Shown: positions 47,352-57,993, counted from the first letter of the stretch. The stretch: 64,000 nt of DNA from Mucilaginibacter sp. OK098 (GCF_900142915.1 NZ_FRCM01000001.1:1302001-1366000); one strand, 5' to 3'. The notes: generated by a model from the sequence alone, not told the origin. Program-made: numbers and translations.

Positions 47352-48278
47352 TTAATTTGATGAAAAATCATCTATCATGTTAAATGTGGGCACAAAATAC
47401 AAACTGCCGGTTTTTGCTGTGCTGAAATCTAATATGCTATCATAATTTCCTTCGGGGTTGCCAATAAACATATTATTCAGCATTTTTTGTACAGTGCTGA
47501 ATGTACTTGCATAAGCTATAAAATAAGTACCCATTTCATTGGTAGACATATTGCCAAAGGGCATATTATCACGAACTATTTTAAGCTCGTCGCCAACATT
47601 GGACAACGCTATATGAGAATTTGAAGGCTTTACATCATCCGCCATTTCTATGTCATTCGATTTGGACCGTCCAATCACTTTTTCCTGTTGTTCAGTAGAA
47701 AGCCCTTTCCATGCTGTTAAATTATGAATATATTTTTGCACAAAAAGATAACTTCCTCCTTTATAATCAGGATCATCATCCCCTACTATACCGAAGAACT
47801 CCCTATCTTGCCCCTGGGGATTTTCAGTACCGTCAACAAAACCTAAAATGGAACGGCTGTCCCAATACCTGAAACCATGAATCTCTTCCGTACTGATAGC
47901 AACCGGGTTTAAAACATCCGATATTGCGGATGCCATATCATAGCAGATACTTGTGTTATCCGCTCTTATATGAAAATGCAGGTCCCCTTTGGAAGAAACC
48001 GCTGTGTGTTTCCCGCCAACCACAGGAACAAAATTCACTAATTCTTTAGGCAATGGACCAGGAAGCTGAAGCCGAAGCCAGGCATCGTGCCCTATCCCCA
48101 TTACACAGCTTGCCCTGGAAGCAGGGAAACGGACATTGACAGAATTATTAAGGTTGATAAGCAGCTGGCAAACCTGGTTAAAAACAGCGCTAACCTCCAG
48201 GTTATCCTTAAAACTCCAAACCATAAATATGGTATTGTTATTGGTGTAGTCTGTTACATTCTGTGAATCCGGTTTCAT
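47352..48278 (-). CDS. DyP-type peroxidase
   Basis: A protein of 308 residues with no Tat signal, so probably cytosolic. Dye-decolourising peroxidase marks: GFVDG (146-150, catalytic Asp149), proximal His222 (SNSHIAL) and Arg236 (IVRDN). The ferredoxin-like SRASCVMGIGHDAW start is typical. It uses H2O2 to oxidise dyes, phenols or heme-related substrates. Such enzymes may be encapsulin cargo, but no encapsulin gene is nearby. It lies after the terminator of the SusC/SusD unit and is likely transcribed separately. Confidence 0.9.
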   Translation of the reverse strand: MKPDSQNVTDYTNNNTIFMVWSFKDNLEVSAVFNQVCQLLINLNNSVNVRFPASRASCVMGIGHDAWLRLQLPGPLPKELVNFVPVVGGKHTAVSSKGDLHFHIRADNTSICYDMASAISDVLNPVAISTEEIHGFRYWDSRSILGFVDGTENPQGQDREFFGIVGDDDPDYKGGSYLFVQKYIHNLTAWKGLSTEQQEKVIGRSKSNDIEMADDVKPSNSHIALSNVGDELKIVRDNMPFGNMSTNEMGTYFIAYASTFSTVQKMLNNMFIGNPEGNYDSILDFSTAKTGSLYFVPTFNMIDDFSSN

Positions 48279-48431
48279 AAGCGCGTGAAATATACCTGTA
48301 GTGAGGTACGAAAATAAACAAAATCGCTAACTGTATTAATATTGGTAGCTAATTCTGCAGGGAAATCGCTTTTAAAACAGAAGGCTCCGCTGGGGCCCGG
48401 GTAATTATGCACCAGCTTTTTTGTTGTCGCA

Positions 48432-48464
48432 CCCCAAAAAAAAGGAAGGACTAAGTCCTTCCTT
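48432..48464 (-). terminator. Intrinsic terminator after the susD gene
   Basis: On the minus strand AAGGAAGGAC-TTA-GTCCTTCCTT is a perfect 10-bp stem followed by eight T. It lies 35 bp after the SusD stop. Confidence 0.88.
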
Positions 48465-48498
48465 AAAACAAACCAATTTATATTAATTAACAACTCTT

Positions 48499-50031
48499 TT
48501 ATTGTTTATCCCACCAAATCCTGGTCAGGAAATCATCCGATCCCTGCCTTGCTAAGACCGCCGCGTACGAGGCGGCGTTAAGGTTTTGCTCTGATATTGG
48601 GTAAAGCATCCGCCTGAAAATTTTCCCTCCGGTAGCATTGCCCACATAGTTATTTGGAACCAGCGCAGGGTAACCTGTGCGACGGTAGCTGGCAAACACT
48701 TCCTGCGCATCAGGGAAAATACCCACCCAAAACTGCGTATAGATCTGCCCCATCTGCTGGTCAAAAGTTCCGGCGGTATTAAGCTGGTGATAGCTTATAT
48801 AAGTATTGATCTGCAAATTACTGATAGCACCTGCGCTGCCGCCAATTATTGCCCACTGACGCATTGATGCGCTTATTCCGTTTTGATACAAGGCACTGGC
48901 GGTTGAAGCGCTATACCAGCCCCTTAGTGCCGCTTCCGACAGCAGGAAATAGCTTTCGGCAGCTGTAAATACAAGGCGCGGAGAGTTTAGCAGCAATATA
49001 GTTTTAGGATTAGGCTCGGAGTACGTTACAAAATCTACAGGTTTTGTATTTAATGATGACGACATGCCTTTTTGTATAGCTGAGGTAGTATCAGCCACTC
49101 CCCCGTTGTAAACAATAGATACAGCGCCCAAACGCGGGTCTTTATTTGTTTTAAGATAGCTGATAAATACATCCTGGTATTTACCGCCTTCGGTATTTGT
49201 AACGCCATCCTGGGCTACATAATCATTATTCCACAGATCATTCGCCATTGGGTTTTTATTGATGTCCTGGCCGGAACCTACATAAGACACTTTGGCAATA
49301 TCAGCATCATTTAAAATAACACCACCAGCAATGGCTTTTGTGGCCCAGGCCTGAGCTGAAGTAACATCAACCTTAGTCATCCGCATAGCACACCTTAGCA
49401 TCAGGGAATACGCGAATTTTTTCCATTTATCGGTATTTCCGCCATAGATCAGGTCGGCAGCCCCAAATGTAGCTTTGCTTGCATCAAGACTTGTAGCGGC
49501 CTGGTCAAGCTCTTTTAGCAGATCGGCATAAATATCCTTTTGGGCATCATAAACCGGCTTGTAGATAGCCTGGTTATAACCCTGTCCGGCCTGCGAATAT
49601 GGGATATCTCCATAAAGATCAGTTAACCGGCTAAAGCAATACACTCTCCAAATGCGGGCCTCAGCAACCAAATTAACCTGCGATGCATCAGTACCGATCG
49701 CCTTTATTACCTCAACAAGCTCATTGATCTCGTTAGGATAAGCATTGGTAAATGCCGCTGCCGATTGCTGGCTTTGACTTAAAACGTATTTTGAGCCAAA
49801 ACCTGCAACATCATTAAAGCTGGTTGTGTATTGCATGGTACCCAGCAACAGATCAAGCATGCGGGTGGTACCGTCATATTCAGCTTTGGTAAATATATAT
49901 TGCGGAATAGCTTTTGACGACGCGTTGGGGTTGACGTTAAGTGTATCGAAATTTTTTGTACATGATTGTGCAGTAATAATGCCAAGCATTACCAGTAAAC
50001 AATAAGTATATTTTGTTATATTTTTTTTCAT
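48499..50031 (-). CDS. SusD/RagB-like outer-membrane lipoprotein (SusD-like 2 type)
   Basis: A protein of 510 residues from the ATG at 50031 (MKKNITKYTYCLLVM); a TTG nine bases upstream is less likely. It is a lipoprotein with lipobox TAQSC. The N-terminal KNFDTLNVNPNA and TPR-like helices are those of the SusD-like 2 family, which carries substrate at the outer surface and caps the SusC pore. It follows susC by 18 bp. The substrate is unknown; no glycoside hydrolase is in this locus. Confidence 0.9.
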   Translation of the reverse strand: MKKNITKYTYCLLVMLGIITAQSCTKNFDTLNVNPNASSKAIPQYIFTKAEYDGTTRMLDLLLGTMQYTTSFNDVAGFGSKYVLSQSQQSAAAFTNAYPNEINELVEVIKAIGTDASQVNLVAEARIWRVYCFSRLTDLYGDIPYSQAGQGYNQAIYKPVYDAQKDIYADLLKELDQAATSLDASKATFGAADLIYGGNTDKWKKFAYSLMLRCAMRMTKVDVTSAQAWATKAIAGGVILNDADIAKVSYVGSGQDINKNPMANDLWNNDYVAQDGVTNTEGGKYQDVFISYLKTNKDPRLGAVSIVYNGGVADTTSAIQKGMSSSLNTKPVDFVTYSEPNPKTILLLNSPRLVFTAAESYFLLSEAALRGWYSASTASALYQNGISASMRQWAIIGGSAGAISNLQINTYISYHQLNTAGTFDQQMGQIYTQFWVGIFPDAQEVFASYRRTGYPALVPNNYVGNATGGKIFRRMLYPISEQNLNAASYAAVLARQGSDDFLTRIWWDKQ

Positions 50032-50049
50032 CGTATTCAACTTTAAATA

Positions 50050-53000
50050 TTAAAACTTAACAGAAAGGTTTACACCAAGCGAGCGGGTACGGGGTAAACC
50101 AATTGATTCAAACCCCTGTGTATTGCTGTTGGTAAAGCTTTCCTCAGGGTCAAAATTATCCGTCTTTTTGTAGATGGTCCAAAGGTTCCTGGATACCAGC
50201 GAGATACTTGCCGACTGGATATGTAAAGCCTTTAAGTCGACTCCCGGGATAGTATAAGAAAATATAACCTGGCGCAGCTTAACAAAGCTACCATCATGCA
50301 CAAACAGATCTGAGTACGTTTTATAGTTATCATAATAAGAACGCAGGCCACTTACAGGTACCGTCCTGGTGTAAGGCGCTCCTGTCTGATCAACACCGTT
50401 TAACACCAGTCCGTTTGCCCGGCCGGGTAAGGTTGTTTTCAGTAAACCCAAGCGTGTGGCATATACTTCCATTAACGAGAATACCTTGTTGCCGAATTTC
50501 CCATCAAGCAGGAAGCTAAGCGAGAATCGTTTGTACCTGAACTCGTTGGTTAAACCCATGGTAAGCGGCGCAACGCTTTTACCCAGCTGTTGCAAACCCG
50601 TTTGAACCGGCAAACCGGTTGTAGCGTTAAATACTACATTACCTTTTGCATCCTTTTGCATGCGGGTGCCTACAATGGTACCGTATGACTGTCCTTCAAT
50701 ATTATCAAGCAGGCCCCAACCATTTACAGAGCTGGCTATTTGCATGGTAGATAAACCAGGGGCAAGCTTTACTACCTTATTATCATTATAAGCTACGTTA
50801 TAGCTGGCGTTCCAGCTAAAGTTTTTTGATTTTATGGGAATGCCGTTCAATAATACCTCGATACCTTTATTGCTAACCTGGCCAATGTTAAGTATTACGT
50901 TGTTATAACCTGATGTTGATGATATAGCAGTATTTACAATATCATTTGTTGTTTTACGATCATACACGGTAACATCCAATCCCAAACGGTTTTGCAGCAT
51001 TTGCAGCTCGAAACCACCTTCTAAAGTTGTGGATGTGTATGGCCTTAGCTTACTATTGGTAATATCGTTACTGGTTACGTTTTGCAGCGGCTGGTCTGCG
51101 CTTTGAACGTTACTGTAGGTAAGGTTAATAACGTAAGGATCAGGTGCGCCGCCGCCAACCTGCGCCCATGAAGCCCTTAGCTTTGCCAAATTAAAAAAGC
51201 TGGGCAGCTTCACCGCATCTGACAATATAAAACTACCGCCTACACTTGGATAAAATATGCTGTTGCTTTGCGGACTAAGCGTTGAAAACCAATCCTTACG
51301 ACCTGTGAAGGATAAAAAAGCCAGGCTCTTGTAATCAAAATCAGCCGAACCAAAAATGGAGTTGGTTACTATTTTGGCATTTTTTGGCGTAGTGACTGTT
51401 GTTGCCAGGTTGGTGGTGCTATAAAAGTAAGGGATGATAAACTGTAAACCGTTTATGGTTTGCTGGTTAAGGACGTTTTTACGGCTGTTAACACCGCCTA
51501 ACACGCTAACATTAAAATCGTTTACAATTTTTGTTTTGTAGGTTGAGGTTACCAGTTCGTTAGTTTCAGATACATCTGATTGGATGGCCTGGTATTGCCC
51601 GGTTAGTATATATAATGTCCCGCTAGGCAGAATGTTTGAATAATTGTAGTTAAAAAAGTCCCTGCTTAAAGTAGCTTTGAATGTAAGATCTTTTATAGGA
51701 GTATAGGAAACCGATCCCTGGCCGATAAAACGGTTCTTTACATCATTTTCCTTGTATTTGTTAATTACAAAATACCCGTTTGATGCAATGGAGGCATCGT
51801 TCCAGATCTGCTCCTTCCCGCTTGCATCATAACCCGGGTTAAGCCAGCGTACATCAACCGTGTTGGCTACTTCAAGCGGGGTCCAGTTTGGGTTACCCAA
51901 AGCATCACCTGCGCCTGTACGGTTATGACCGGTTTCAATATTATATTGTGCCAAAGCTTCAATAGAGATCTTGCTGCTTAATTTACTGGTTAGCGCCAGG
52001 TTAAATGTTTTACGATCATACGTTGTTCCGGGTAAAACACCTTTACTATTCAGGTCGGCAGCCGAAAAACGGTAAGTAATTGCGTCAGTCCCGCCCAAAA
52101 ACGCAAGGCTGTTGGTATAGGTAGAACCTGTTTGATAATAGTTTTTAAGATTATCCTTTTGTGCCGAGTAAGGATGGGTTTTGCCATCTACTGCTACATA
52201 ATCGGTAGAGCCATCGATCTTTGAGCCCCATGACCGCCTGCCGGTTGCCTGCGCAGCTGCTAATGTGGTTGGCTTTACACCTCCGTCACCCTGTCCGTAT
52301 TCGTATTGATAATCCGGAAAAACGGAAACATTATCATAAGTAGCGGTTGAGCTATACTCCACACCTACTCCTTTTTGGCTCCGGCCTTTTTTAGTGGTGA
52401 TGAGGATCACACCATTTGCCGCACGCGAACCATATAAAGCGGCAGCGGTACCACCCTTTAGCACACTGATAGATTCAATATCATCAGGGTTTAAAGCAGC
52501 TATACCATCGCCACGGTCAACATTGTTGGTGGTACCGTTTACTGTTGGTGCACCGCCTGGCACGCTATTGTCAATAGGCATACCGTTAACCACATACAAT
52601 GGCTGGTTATCACCTGCAAGGCCGCCGTTACCCCTGATCACGATGCGGCTTGATCCGCCCGGGCCGGTTGATAAACCTGCCGCGTTAACACCGGCAACTT
52701 TACCGGCTAAGGCATTAGCCACGTTATTTTCACGGGCCTGCGTAAACTCTGATCCTTTTACTTCTGTAACAGAATAACCTAGGGATTTCCGCTGTTTGCT
52801 GATACCTAACGCAGTTACTACAACCTCGTTTAAGGTATTGTTGTCTTCCTTCAATTTAATTGATAATACAGTATTAAAGTCGGAAACGGTGGTTTCATAT
52901 TTAATATATCCAATATAGGCTACAGCGATGGTTACCGGCTTACCATTATACTTATCGGGAATGTTTAAGCTAAAATTACCCGAAACATCAGTTATAGTAC

Positions 53001-53511
53001 CTACTGTGGGGTCGCTTTTTAAATATACCGATGCCCCGATAACAGGCTGCGAATCGTTGATTGACGTTACCTTGCCTTTTAAAACGCTGGCAACTAAGGT
53101 TACTGACCTGGCTGTTATGCTTTCTTCCTTTTCTTTCAATGAAAAAATTGAGATCTGATTTTCATTGATTTTTTTGTACTCGAGTTGAAAGCCTGATAAT
53201 AGCTGTTTCAGGTTGCCTTCAAGGTCGTGTTGTTTTAAATTACCGGCCACACCCGCAGAAACAAATTTATTGTCCAGCAAACCCTCCTGGTAGGCTATTT
53301 GCACATTAAATTGCCTTTTTAAGCTTTCAAGCGCGTCCTTTAACAATACCCGGCCATCTTCCTGCGTCTGCCGGATCAGGTTATGTGTTTTTGATGCAGA
53401 AAGATTGTTGCGGGCCATTGCCAATTGGCTAAAGCCGGGGGCTGAATTGCCAAGCAGCAACAGCATAAGGCAGCAACATTTCAAGAAATTTGATAAGTCG
53501 AGTTTTCGCAT
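50050..53511 (-). CDS. SusC/RagA TonB-linked outer-membrane transporter with STN domain
   Basis: A protein of 1153 residues. Order: signal peptide (to about 29), STN/secretin-N domain (about 56-125, with LLKDALESLKRQFNVQIAY), carboxypeptidase-regulatory-like domain (VLKGKVTSINDSQPVIGASV), TonB-box/plug (VVTALGISKQRKSLGYSV, then NALAGKVAGV and GSRAANGVILITTKKG), then a 22-strand barrel ending in LGVNLSVKF. The STN domain signals to a FecR anti-sigma factor, encoded directly upstream. Typical length for the family. Confidence 0.93.
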   Translation of the reverse strand: MRKLDLSNFLKCCCLMLLLLGNSAPGFSQLAMARNNLSASKTHNLIRQTQEDGRVLLKDALESLKRQFNVQIAYQEGLLDNKFVSAGVAGNLKQHDLEGNLKQLLSGFQLEYKKINENQISIFSLKEKEESITARSVTLVASVLKGKVTSINDSQPVIGASVYLKSDPTVGTITDVSGNFSLNIPDKYNGKPVTIAVAYIGYIKYETTVSDFNTVLSIKLKEDNNTLNEVVVTALGISKQRKSLGYSVTEVKGSEFTQARENNVANALAGKVAGVNAAGLSTGPGGSSRIVIRGNGGLAGDNQPLYVVNGMPIDNSVPGGAPTVNGTTNNVDRGDGIAALNPDDIESISVLKGGTAAALYGSRAANGVILITTKKGRSQKGVGVEYSSTATYDNVSVFPDYQYEYGQGDGGVKPTTLAAAQATGRRSWGSKIDGSTDYVAVDGKTHPYSAQKDNLKNYYQTGSTYTNSLAFLGGTDAITYRFSAADLNSKGVLPGTTYDRKTFNLALTSKLSSKISIEALAQYNIETGHNRTGAGDALGNPNWTPLEVANTVDVRWLNPGYDASGKEQIWNDASIASNGYFVINKYKENDVKNRFIGQGSVSYTPIKDLTFKATLSRDFFNYNYSNILPSGTLYILTGQYQAIQSDVSETNELVTSTYKTKIVNDFNVSVLGGVNSRKNVLNQQTINGLQFIIPYFYSTTNLATTVTTPKNAKIVTNSIFGSADFDYKSLAFLSFTGRKDWFSTLSPQSNSIFYPSVGGSFILSDAVKLPSFFNLAKLRASWAQVGGGAPDPYVINLTYSNVQSADQPLQNVTSNDITNSKLRPYTSTTLEGGFELQMLQNRLGLDVTVYDRKTTNDIVNTAISSTSGYNNVILNIGQVSNKGIEVLLNGIPIKSKNFSWNASYNVAYNDNKVVKLAPGLSTMQIASSVNGWGLLDNIEGQSYGTIVGTRMQKDAKGNVVFNATTGLPVQTGLQQLGKSVAPLTMGLTNEFRYKRFSLSFLLDGKFGNKVFSLMEVYATRLGLLKTTLPGRANGLVLNGVDQTGAPYTRTVPVSGLRSYYDNYKTYSDLFVHDGSFVKLRQVIFSYTIPGVDLKALHIQSASISLVSRNLWTIYKKTDNFDPEESFTNSNTQGFESIGLPRTRSLGVNLSVKF

Positions 53512-53536
53512 AGTTTAATTAATTAGAGTGAGATCA

Positions 53537-54574
53537 TTAGGGATTTTGAGATATAATAGTTATATTTTTATCAGTTTGTTTTACCTGAACATGCAGTGTT
53601 GTTGATATGGTTTCCAGTAGCTCGCTAACGCTCATTACATTTATCTCCCCTTCAATGCGCATAGCAGCCATAGACGGCTCTGCCAGTGATACATGATAGC
53701 CATAGTCATCCTGCAAGGTTTCTGTTATTTCATTCAGTGTAGCATCGCTAAAGCGCAAAAGATGCTGGGTCCAGCTCGTAATTTTAACAGGCTCGGCAAG
53801 CTTCCTTTTTTCAACCAGGTGCTTGTGGGCATATTCAATATAATCGCCCGGTTTCATAACCAGGGCGTTATGACTGGTTAAAACAGAGTCGAAATAATCA
53901 ACCCGGATCTTACCGTTTACCAACCCGACATTGGTTTTATTATGCCTGTTTTTTACGTTAAATGTGGTACCCAGCACTTCAATATTCACATCGCTGCAAT
54001 GCACGATAAAACGTTCGGACGTTTTAATATGCAGTGTGTCGCGGTTAATGTGCCGTACTTTAAAAAAGCCCTCACCGGTGATCCAAACCTCACGCGGGCC
54101 CTTTTCCCAATGAGCAGCATATTTTATGGTGGAATTGCCATTCAGCACTACTGTTGATTGATCAGGCAAGGTAACAGTACGCAATTCGCCATAAGTGGTG
54201 GTAACTGTGCGGTCTTTATTATAAAGCCATAATGCCAAACCAATTGAACTAACCAGTAATAGCATTGCAGCAATGCGCAGGTATTGCGGCATCCTGAAGA
54301 TTTTTGGTTTAATGGCCTGCTGCTCCATAACCGCGGCTTCGATGCGGTTCCAAACCAATGCCTGGCGGTCTTCATTATAAAAGGTATCCTGTTTGCGGTA
54401 TGTAGTAATTATTTGTGCGGCCTGGGTAATAGTACCTTTTTTACCGGGGAATTGCTCAATAAATGAATTCCAGAATAAATTAGTTTCTTCATCAGGGCTT
54501 ATAACCCACTGAATAAAAAGGTCGTCATCAAGAAAGTTTTGCAGGGTATATGTAACGTATTTAGAAGAATCCAT
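53537..54574 (-). CDS. FecR-type anti-sigma factor
   Basis: A protein of 345 residues from the ATG at 54574 (MDSSKYVTYTLQNF); a TTG six bases upstream is less likely. Cytoplasmic part (1-98), one membrane helix (about 100-117), FecR periplasmic domain (about 125-222, with YGELRTVTLPDQSTVVLNGN), and a C-terminal DUF4974 domain (about 265-343, ATLNEITETLQDDYGYHVSL). It binds the STN domain of SusC and holds an ECF sigma factor. The matching sigma gene is at 57361-57993, not adjacent. Confidence 0.92.
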   Translation of the reverse strand: MDSSKYVTYTLQNFLDDDLFIQWVISPDEETNLFWNSFIEQFPGKKGTITQAAQIITTYRKQDTFYNEDRQALVWNRIEAAVMEQQAIKPKIFRMPQYLRIAAMLLLVSSIGLALWLYNKDRTVTTTYGELRTVTLPDQSTVVLNGNSTIKYAAHWEKGPREVWITGEGFFKVRHINRDTLHIKTSERFIVHCSDVNIEVLGTTFNVKNRHNKTNVGLVNGKIRVDYFDSVLTSHNALVMKPGDYIEYAHKHLVEKRKLAEPVKITSWTQHLLRFSDATLNEITETLQDDYGYHVSLAEPSMAAMRIEGEINVMSVSELLETISTTLHVQVKQTDKNITIISQNP

Positions 54575-54860
54575 GTACAATAAAAGTTTGTTTTTATTCT
54601 TATATACATGGAGGTGGGCAAATTATCCCTTCATTTCAAAAAAAACTTTTAATAATTTGATTATTTGTTTTTTAATGCGACTTCTTGCCCGGTTGACGCT
54701 CTTCTGCCGATGCAATGAATGCGGACGATACATGTTCGCTATCGGTACAATCCCAATCGTTGAATTTTCAACAAGACACACGTAATCAACCAATTACAAG
54801 TTTGGCATCGTATTTAAGTATGATATACAGATATCTATTCATCGTACTTAACTTATCGCC

Positions 54861-57251
54861 ATGATCAGGAACTATTTAAAAATTGCCTGGCGCAATATGT
54901 ATAACAACAAGGTTTACAGCGCACTAAATATTATTGGCCTTGCCACCGGAATGGCCGTTGCCTTGCTCATTGGCCTTTGGGTGTTTAACCAGTATTCGTA
55001 CGATCGTTTCCTGCCCGGTTATCAGCAGGCCTATGCAGTTAAAGTTAATTATACCAACCAACATGACGGTACGCGTACCTCTGGCACAGTAGCTATTCCA
55101 TTGGCTGATGTACTCAGGAATACTATTCCAGGTATAAAGTATGTGGCTGAGACTGACATGGATGATTTTCAGACGCACGACTTCATGGTAGGCGACAAGA
55201 AATTACTCATCAACGGCGGCACCGTGGCGCCCGATTTTCTTAAAATATTTCAGTATCCCCTGGTAAAGGGCAATGTAAACAGTGTATTGAAGGCCCCATA
55301 TTCCATTGTGCTTGATGAATCAACTGCAAGGTCCTTATTTGGCGATGACAATCCAATAGGCAAAACCATCAGGATCGATAACCAGCACGATGTGAAAGTT
55401 ACCGGGCTGATGAAGGACTTTCCGGCTAACGCATCCATGCAATTCCATTTTCTGATGCCCTTCAGCTATGCTGAACAGACGGCAGACTGGGTGAAAAATG
55501 CCCGTAATCAGTGGGACAACTCCTCGTTTGAAATTTTTGTGGGGCTGCAACCTGGTGTCACCAATACGCAAATCGCCGCTAAGATCAAAAACCTGGTCTA
55601 TCAAAATAATCCCAACGTCCGTGCTTTTAAGCCGGAAGTTTTTCTGTATCCTTTAAAAGACTGGCACCTGTATTCCGATTTCAAAAACGGTAAAGCAACT
55701 GGTGGCTTTATTGATTATGTGCGGATGTTCGGCATTATTGGTGCGCTGGTGCTCCTGATCGCATGTATCAATTTCGTGAACCTTTCAACAGCCCGTTCCG
55801 AAAAACGTGCGCGCGAAGTAGGAGTTCGTAAAGCTATCGGCTCCCAGCGGCGCGACTTGATCTTTCAGTTCCTGACAGAATCCATCCTGATCACTTTTCT
55901 CGCTTTCCTGTTATCGATAGTTTTTGTACGGTTAGCTCTTCCCGAGTTCAACGTACTTACAAACAGTGTCGTCCAAATTCCTTATCAAAATCCTATTTTC
56001 TGGTGCATCATGATCAGTTATGTACTCGCCACCGGTTTGCTGGCTGGCAGCAGGCCTGCATTTTATCTATCGTCATTTAATCCGGTAAAAGTATTAAAGG
56101 GCAGTATCCAGGTAGGTAAGGCGGCGGCGTTACCCCGAAAAATATTGGTAGTGCTGCAGTTTAGTTGCTCTGTAGCATTTATCATTAGCACAGTGATCAT
56201 TTATCAACAAATTCAATATGCCAAAGACCGCCCTATAGGGTATAGCGCCGACAGGTTAGTATCAACTTTCATGACTAAAGACCTGGCCGATCACTATGAG
56301 CCCTTTAAAAATGACCTGATGGCCTCGGGCATGGTGGAGAATGTTACCAAAGCATCAAGCCCTGTTACCAATATCGGCTGGCATACCGGCATAGCAGGTT
56401 GGCCCGGACAAACAGCGGGTGAGCAGGCAATAAATGTTGGGGCAATAATTACAGACAACAATTATTTTAAAACTGTCGGCATGAAGCTCATTGATGGTCA
56501 GAATTTTTCGGCTGATGTTAATACTGATGCCAATAATATTATTGTTAACGAAGCGGCCGTTAGACGAATGGGCTTAAAAGAACCCATTAACAAATTGATC
56601 GGTTTTAATGGCATCAACGGCCGGTCACGGATCATAGGAGTTGTGAAGGATGCGCTGATGGAATCACCGTTTACACCTGTCGAACCTTTGGTATTTACCC
56701 ATGGACAATTTGGCAGCCAGGTGATCTATCGGTTGGCATCCGGTAATAACCCACACACAGCCATCGAAAAGATCGGGAAGATATTTGATAAATATAACCC
56801 TGCTTATCCATTTACCTATGGGTTTGTACATGAAGCTTACGATCACAAATTCAACATGGAAACACTTGTGGGCAAACTTGCAGGCATTTTTGCCGGCTTG
56901 GCCATTTTTGTATCTTGCCTTGGATTATTTGGTTTGGCTGCTTATATAGCCGAACAACGTACAAAAGAGATTGCAATCCGCAAAGTTTTAGGCGCTTCTA
57001 TAGCACGGGTATGGATGCTGTTATCAGGGGATTTTATTCTTTTGGTAACGATAAGTTGTGTACTTGCTTCACCAATAGCTTTATATTTTCTGAATGACTG
57101 GTTACAAAAATATGAATACCGGGTAACTATAGGGCCCGGAGTATTTGTGTTATCAGCTATTATGACGATCATGATCACTTTGATTACCATAAGTTTCCAG
57201 GCTATAAAGGCCGCTTTGGCCAACCCGGTAAAGAGTTTAAAAAGCGAATAA
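54861..57251 (+). CDS. FtsX/MacB-type ABC transporter permease (duplicated core)
   Basis: A protein of 796 residues with the same layout as the permease at 13012-15423: MIRNYLKIAWRNMYNNKVYS, helix, periplasmic MacB domain, FtsX helices with NLSTARSEKRAREVGVRKAI, a second unit, and the C-terminal EQRTKEIAIRKVLGAS and ANPVKSLKSE. Its ATPase is not in the window. It lies on the plus strand between fecR and the ECF sigma gene, which are on the minus strand, so it splits a usually adjacent pair. An inverted repeat (TTAAGTATGA ... TCATCGTACTTAA) lies just before its start. Confidence 0.88.
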   Translation: MIRNYLKIAWRNMYNNKVYSALNIIGLATGMAVALLIGLWVFNQYSYDRFLPGYQQAYAVKVNYTNQHDGTRTSGTVAIPLADVLRNTIPGIKYVAETDMDDFQTHDFMVGDKKLLINGGTVAPDFLKIFQYPLVKGNVNSVLKAPYSIVLDESTARSLFGDDNPIGKTIRIDNQHDVKVTGLMKDFPANASMQFHFLMPFSYAEQTADWVKNARNQWDNSSFEIFVGLQPGVTNTQIAAKIKNLVYQNNPNVRAFKPEVFLYPLKDWHLYSDFKNGKATGGFIDYVRMFGIIGALVLLIACINFVNLSTARSEKRAREVGVRKAIGSQRRDLIFQFLTESILITFLAFLLSIVFVRLALPEFNVLTNSVVQIPYQNPIFWCIMISYVLATGLLAGSRPAFYLSSFNPVKVLKGSIQVGKAAALPRKILVVLQFSCSVAFIISTVIIYQQIQYAKDRPIGYSADRLVSTFMTKDLADHYEPFKNDLMASGMVENVTKASSPVTNIGWHTGIAGWPGQTAGEQAINVGAIITDNNYFKTVGMKLIDGQNFSADVNTDANNIIVNEAAVRRMGLKEPINKLIGFNGINGRSRIIGVVKDALMESPFTPVEPLVFTHGQFGSQVIYRLASGNNPHTAIEKIGKIFDKYNPAYPFTYGFVHEAYDHKFNMETLVGKLAGIFAGLAIFVSCLGLFGLAAYIAEQRTKEIAIRKVLGASIARVWMLLSGDFILLVTISCVLASPIALYFLNDWLQKYEYRVTIGPGVFVLSAIMTIMITLITISFQAIKAALANPVKSLKSE

Positions 57252-57360
57252 CATTTTACAGAACTTCGGTAGAAAAGAATCCGGATCATTAAGTGGATAG
57301 TTAAGGCGCTACTATCTTAATAACATTACTGAAAGTGTATCATTAAAAATAACGACCTCA

Positions 57361-57993
57361 TTAAAAGGCATTGTTTATAATAATTTGATTGTTTGTTTTC
57401 AAACCGTACAATAGCGCTAAAAGAATGGAGAGTTTTGATACGTGGAGCAGATCCTGTAATTTATTTAAAGCCTTGTATAACAGTTTATATGCTGAATTTA
57501 CATTGATGCACATTATATCAGCAATTTCTTCATAGCCAAGGCCTTCGTAAAAACGCAAATAAATAATTTCCCGCTGGCGTGCGGGGAGTGTTTGAACAAC
57601 AGATTTTATCCCAGCCTGGAGTTTCTTTTCTTCTTCATCAGCAATATATTGGTGATCAAACGATACTTCAAAAGCAAAGGAGTAATCGTCATCAATACCC
57701 ACAAACTTTGAGCCTGATTGTAGTTTTCTAAAAATGATACTGCGTAATGATTTAAATAAATAGTTTTTTACAGATTCGGGGTTACCTAAGTTCTGTTTAG
57801 TGTTCCATAGTTTTACAAATAAATCGTGTACAGCATCTTCTATCAGGCTGAGATCACCTGTAAACTTATGGCCGTAATTATTTAAAAGCTTGAAGTAATT
57901 ATTATATAGTTCGGCGTATGCGTCCCAGTCGCCCAACTTAAATGAACTCCACAATAAAATATCTTTTTCGCTATTGGCTTTTGCAGAAGTCAT
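57361..57993 (-). CDS. ECF RNA polymerase sigma factor
   Basis: A protein of 210 residues. Sigma-70 region 2 (about 27-92: LYNNYFKLLNNYGHKFTGD and IEDAVHDLFVKLW) and region 4 (about 130-185: LPARQREIIYLRFYEGLGYE and INVNSAYKLLYKALNKL). The C-terminal hydrophobic tail (LSILLALLYGL) is common in Bacteroidota ECF sigmas. It probably controls the susCD locus with the FecR encoded 2.8 kb away. The gap is the odd feature. Confidence 0.9.
   Translation of the reverse strand: MTSAKANSEKDILLWSSFKLGDWDAYAELYNNYFKLLNNYGHKFTGDLSLIEDAVHDLFVKLWNTKQNLGNPESVKNYLFKSLRSIIFRKLQSGSKFVGIDDDYSFAFEVSFDHQYIADEEEKKLQAGIKSVVQTLPARQREIIYLRFYEGLGYEEIADIMCINVNSAYKLLYKALNKLQDLLHVSKLSILLALLYGLKTNNQIIINNAF

Noticed and set aside
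47352..48278. DyP peroxidase as part of an encapsulin system
   Set aside because: No encapsulin shell gene in the window and no clear C-terminal targeting peptide seen.
48275..48493. 72-residue frame on the minus strand
   Set aside because: It overlaps the intrinsic terminator of the susD unit and has no recognisable composition or start signal.
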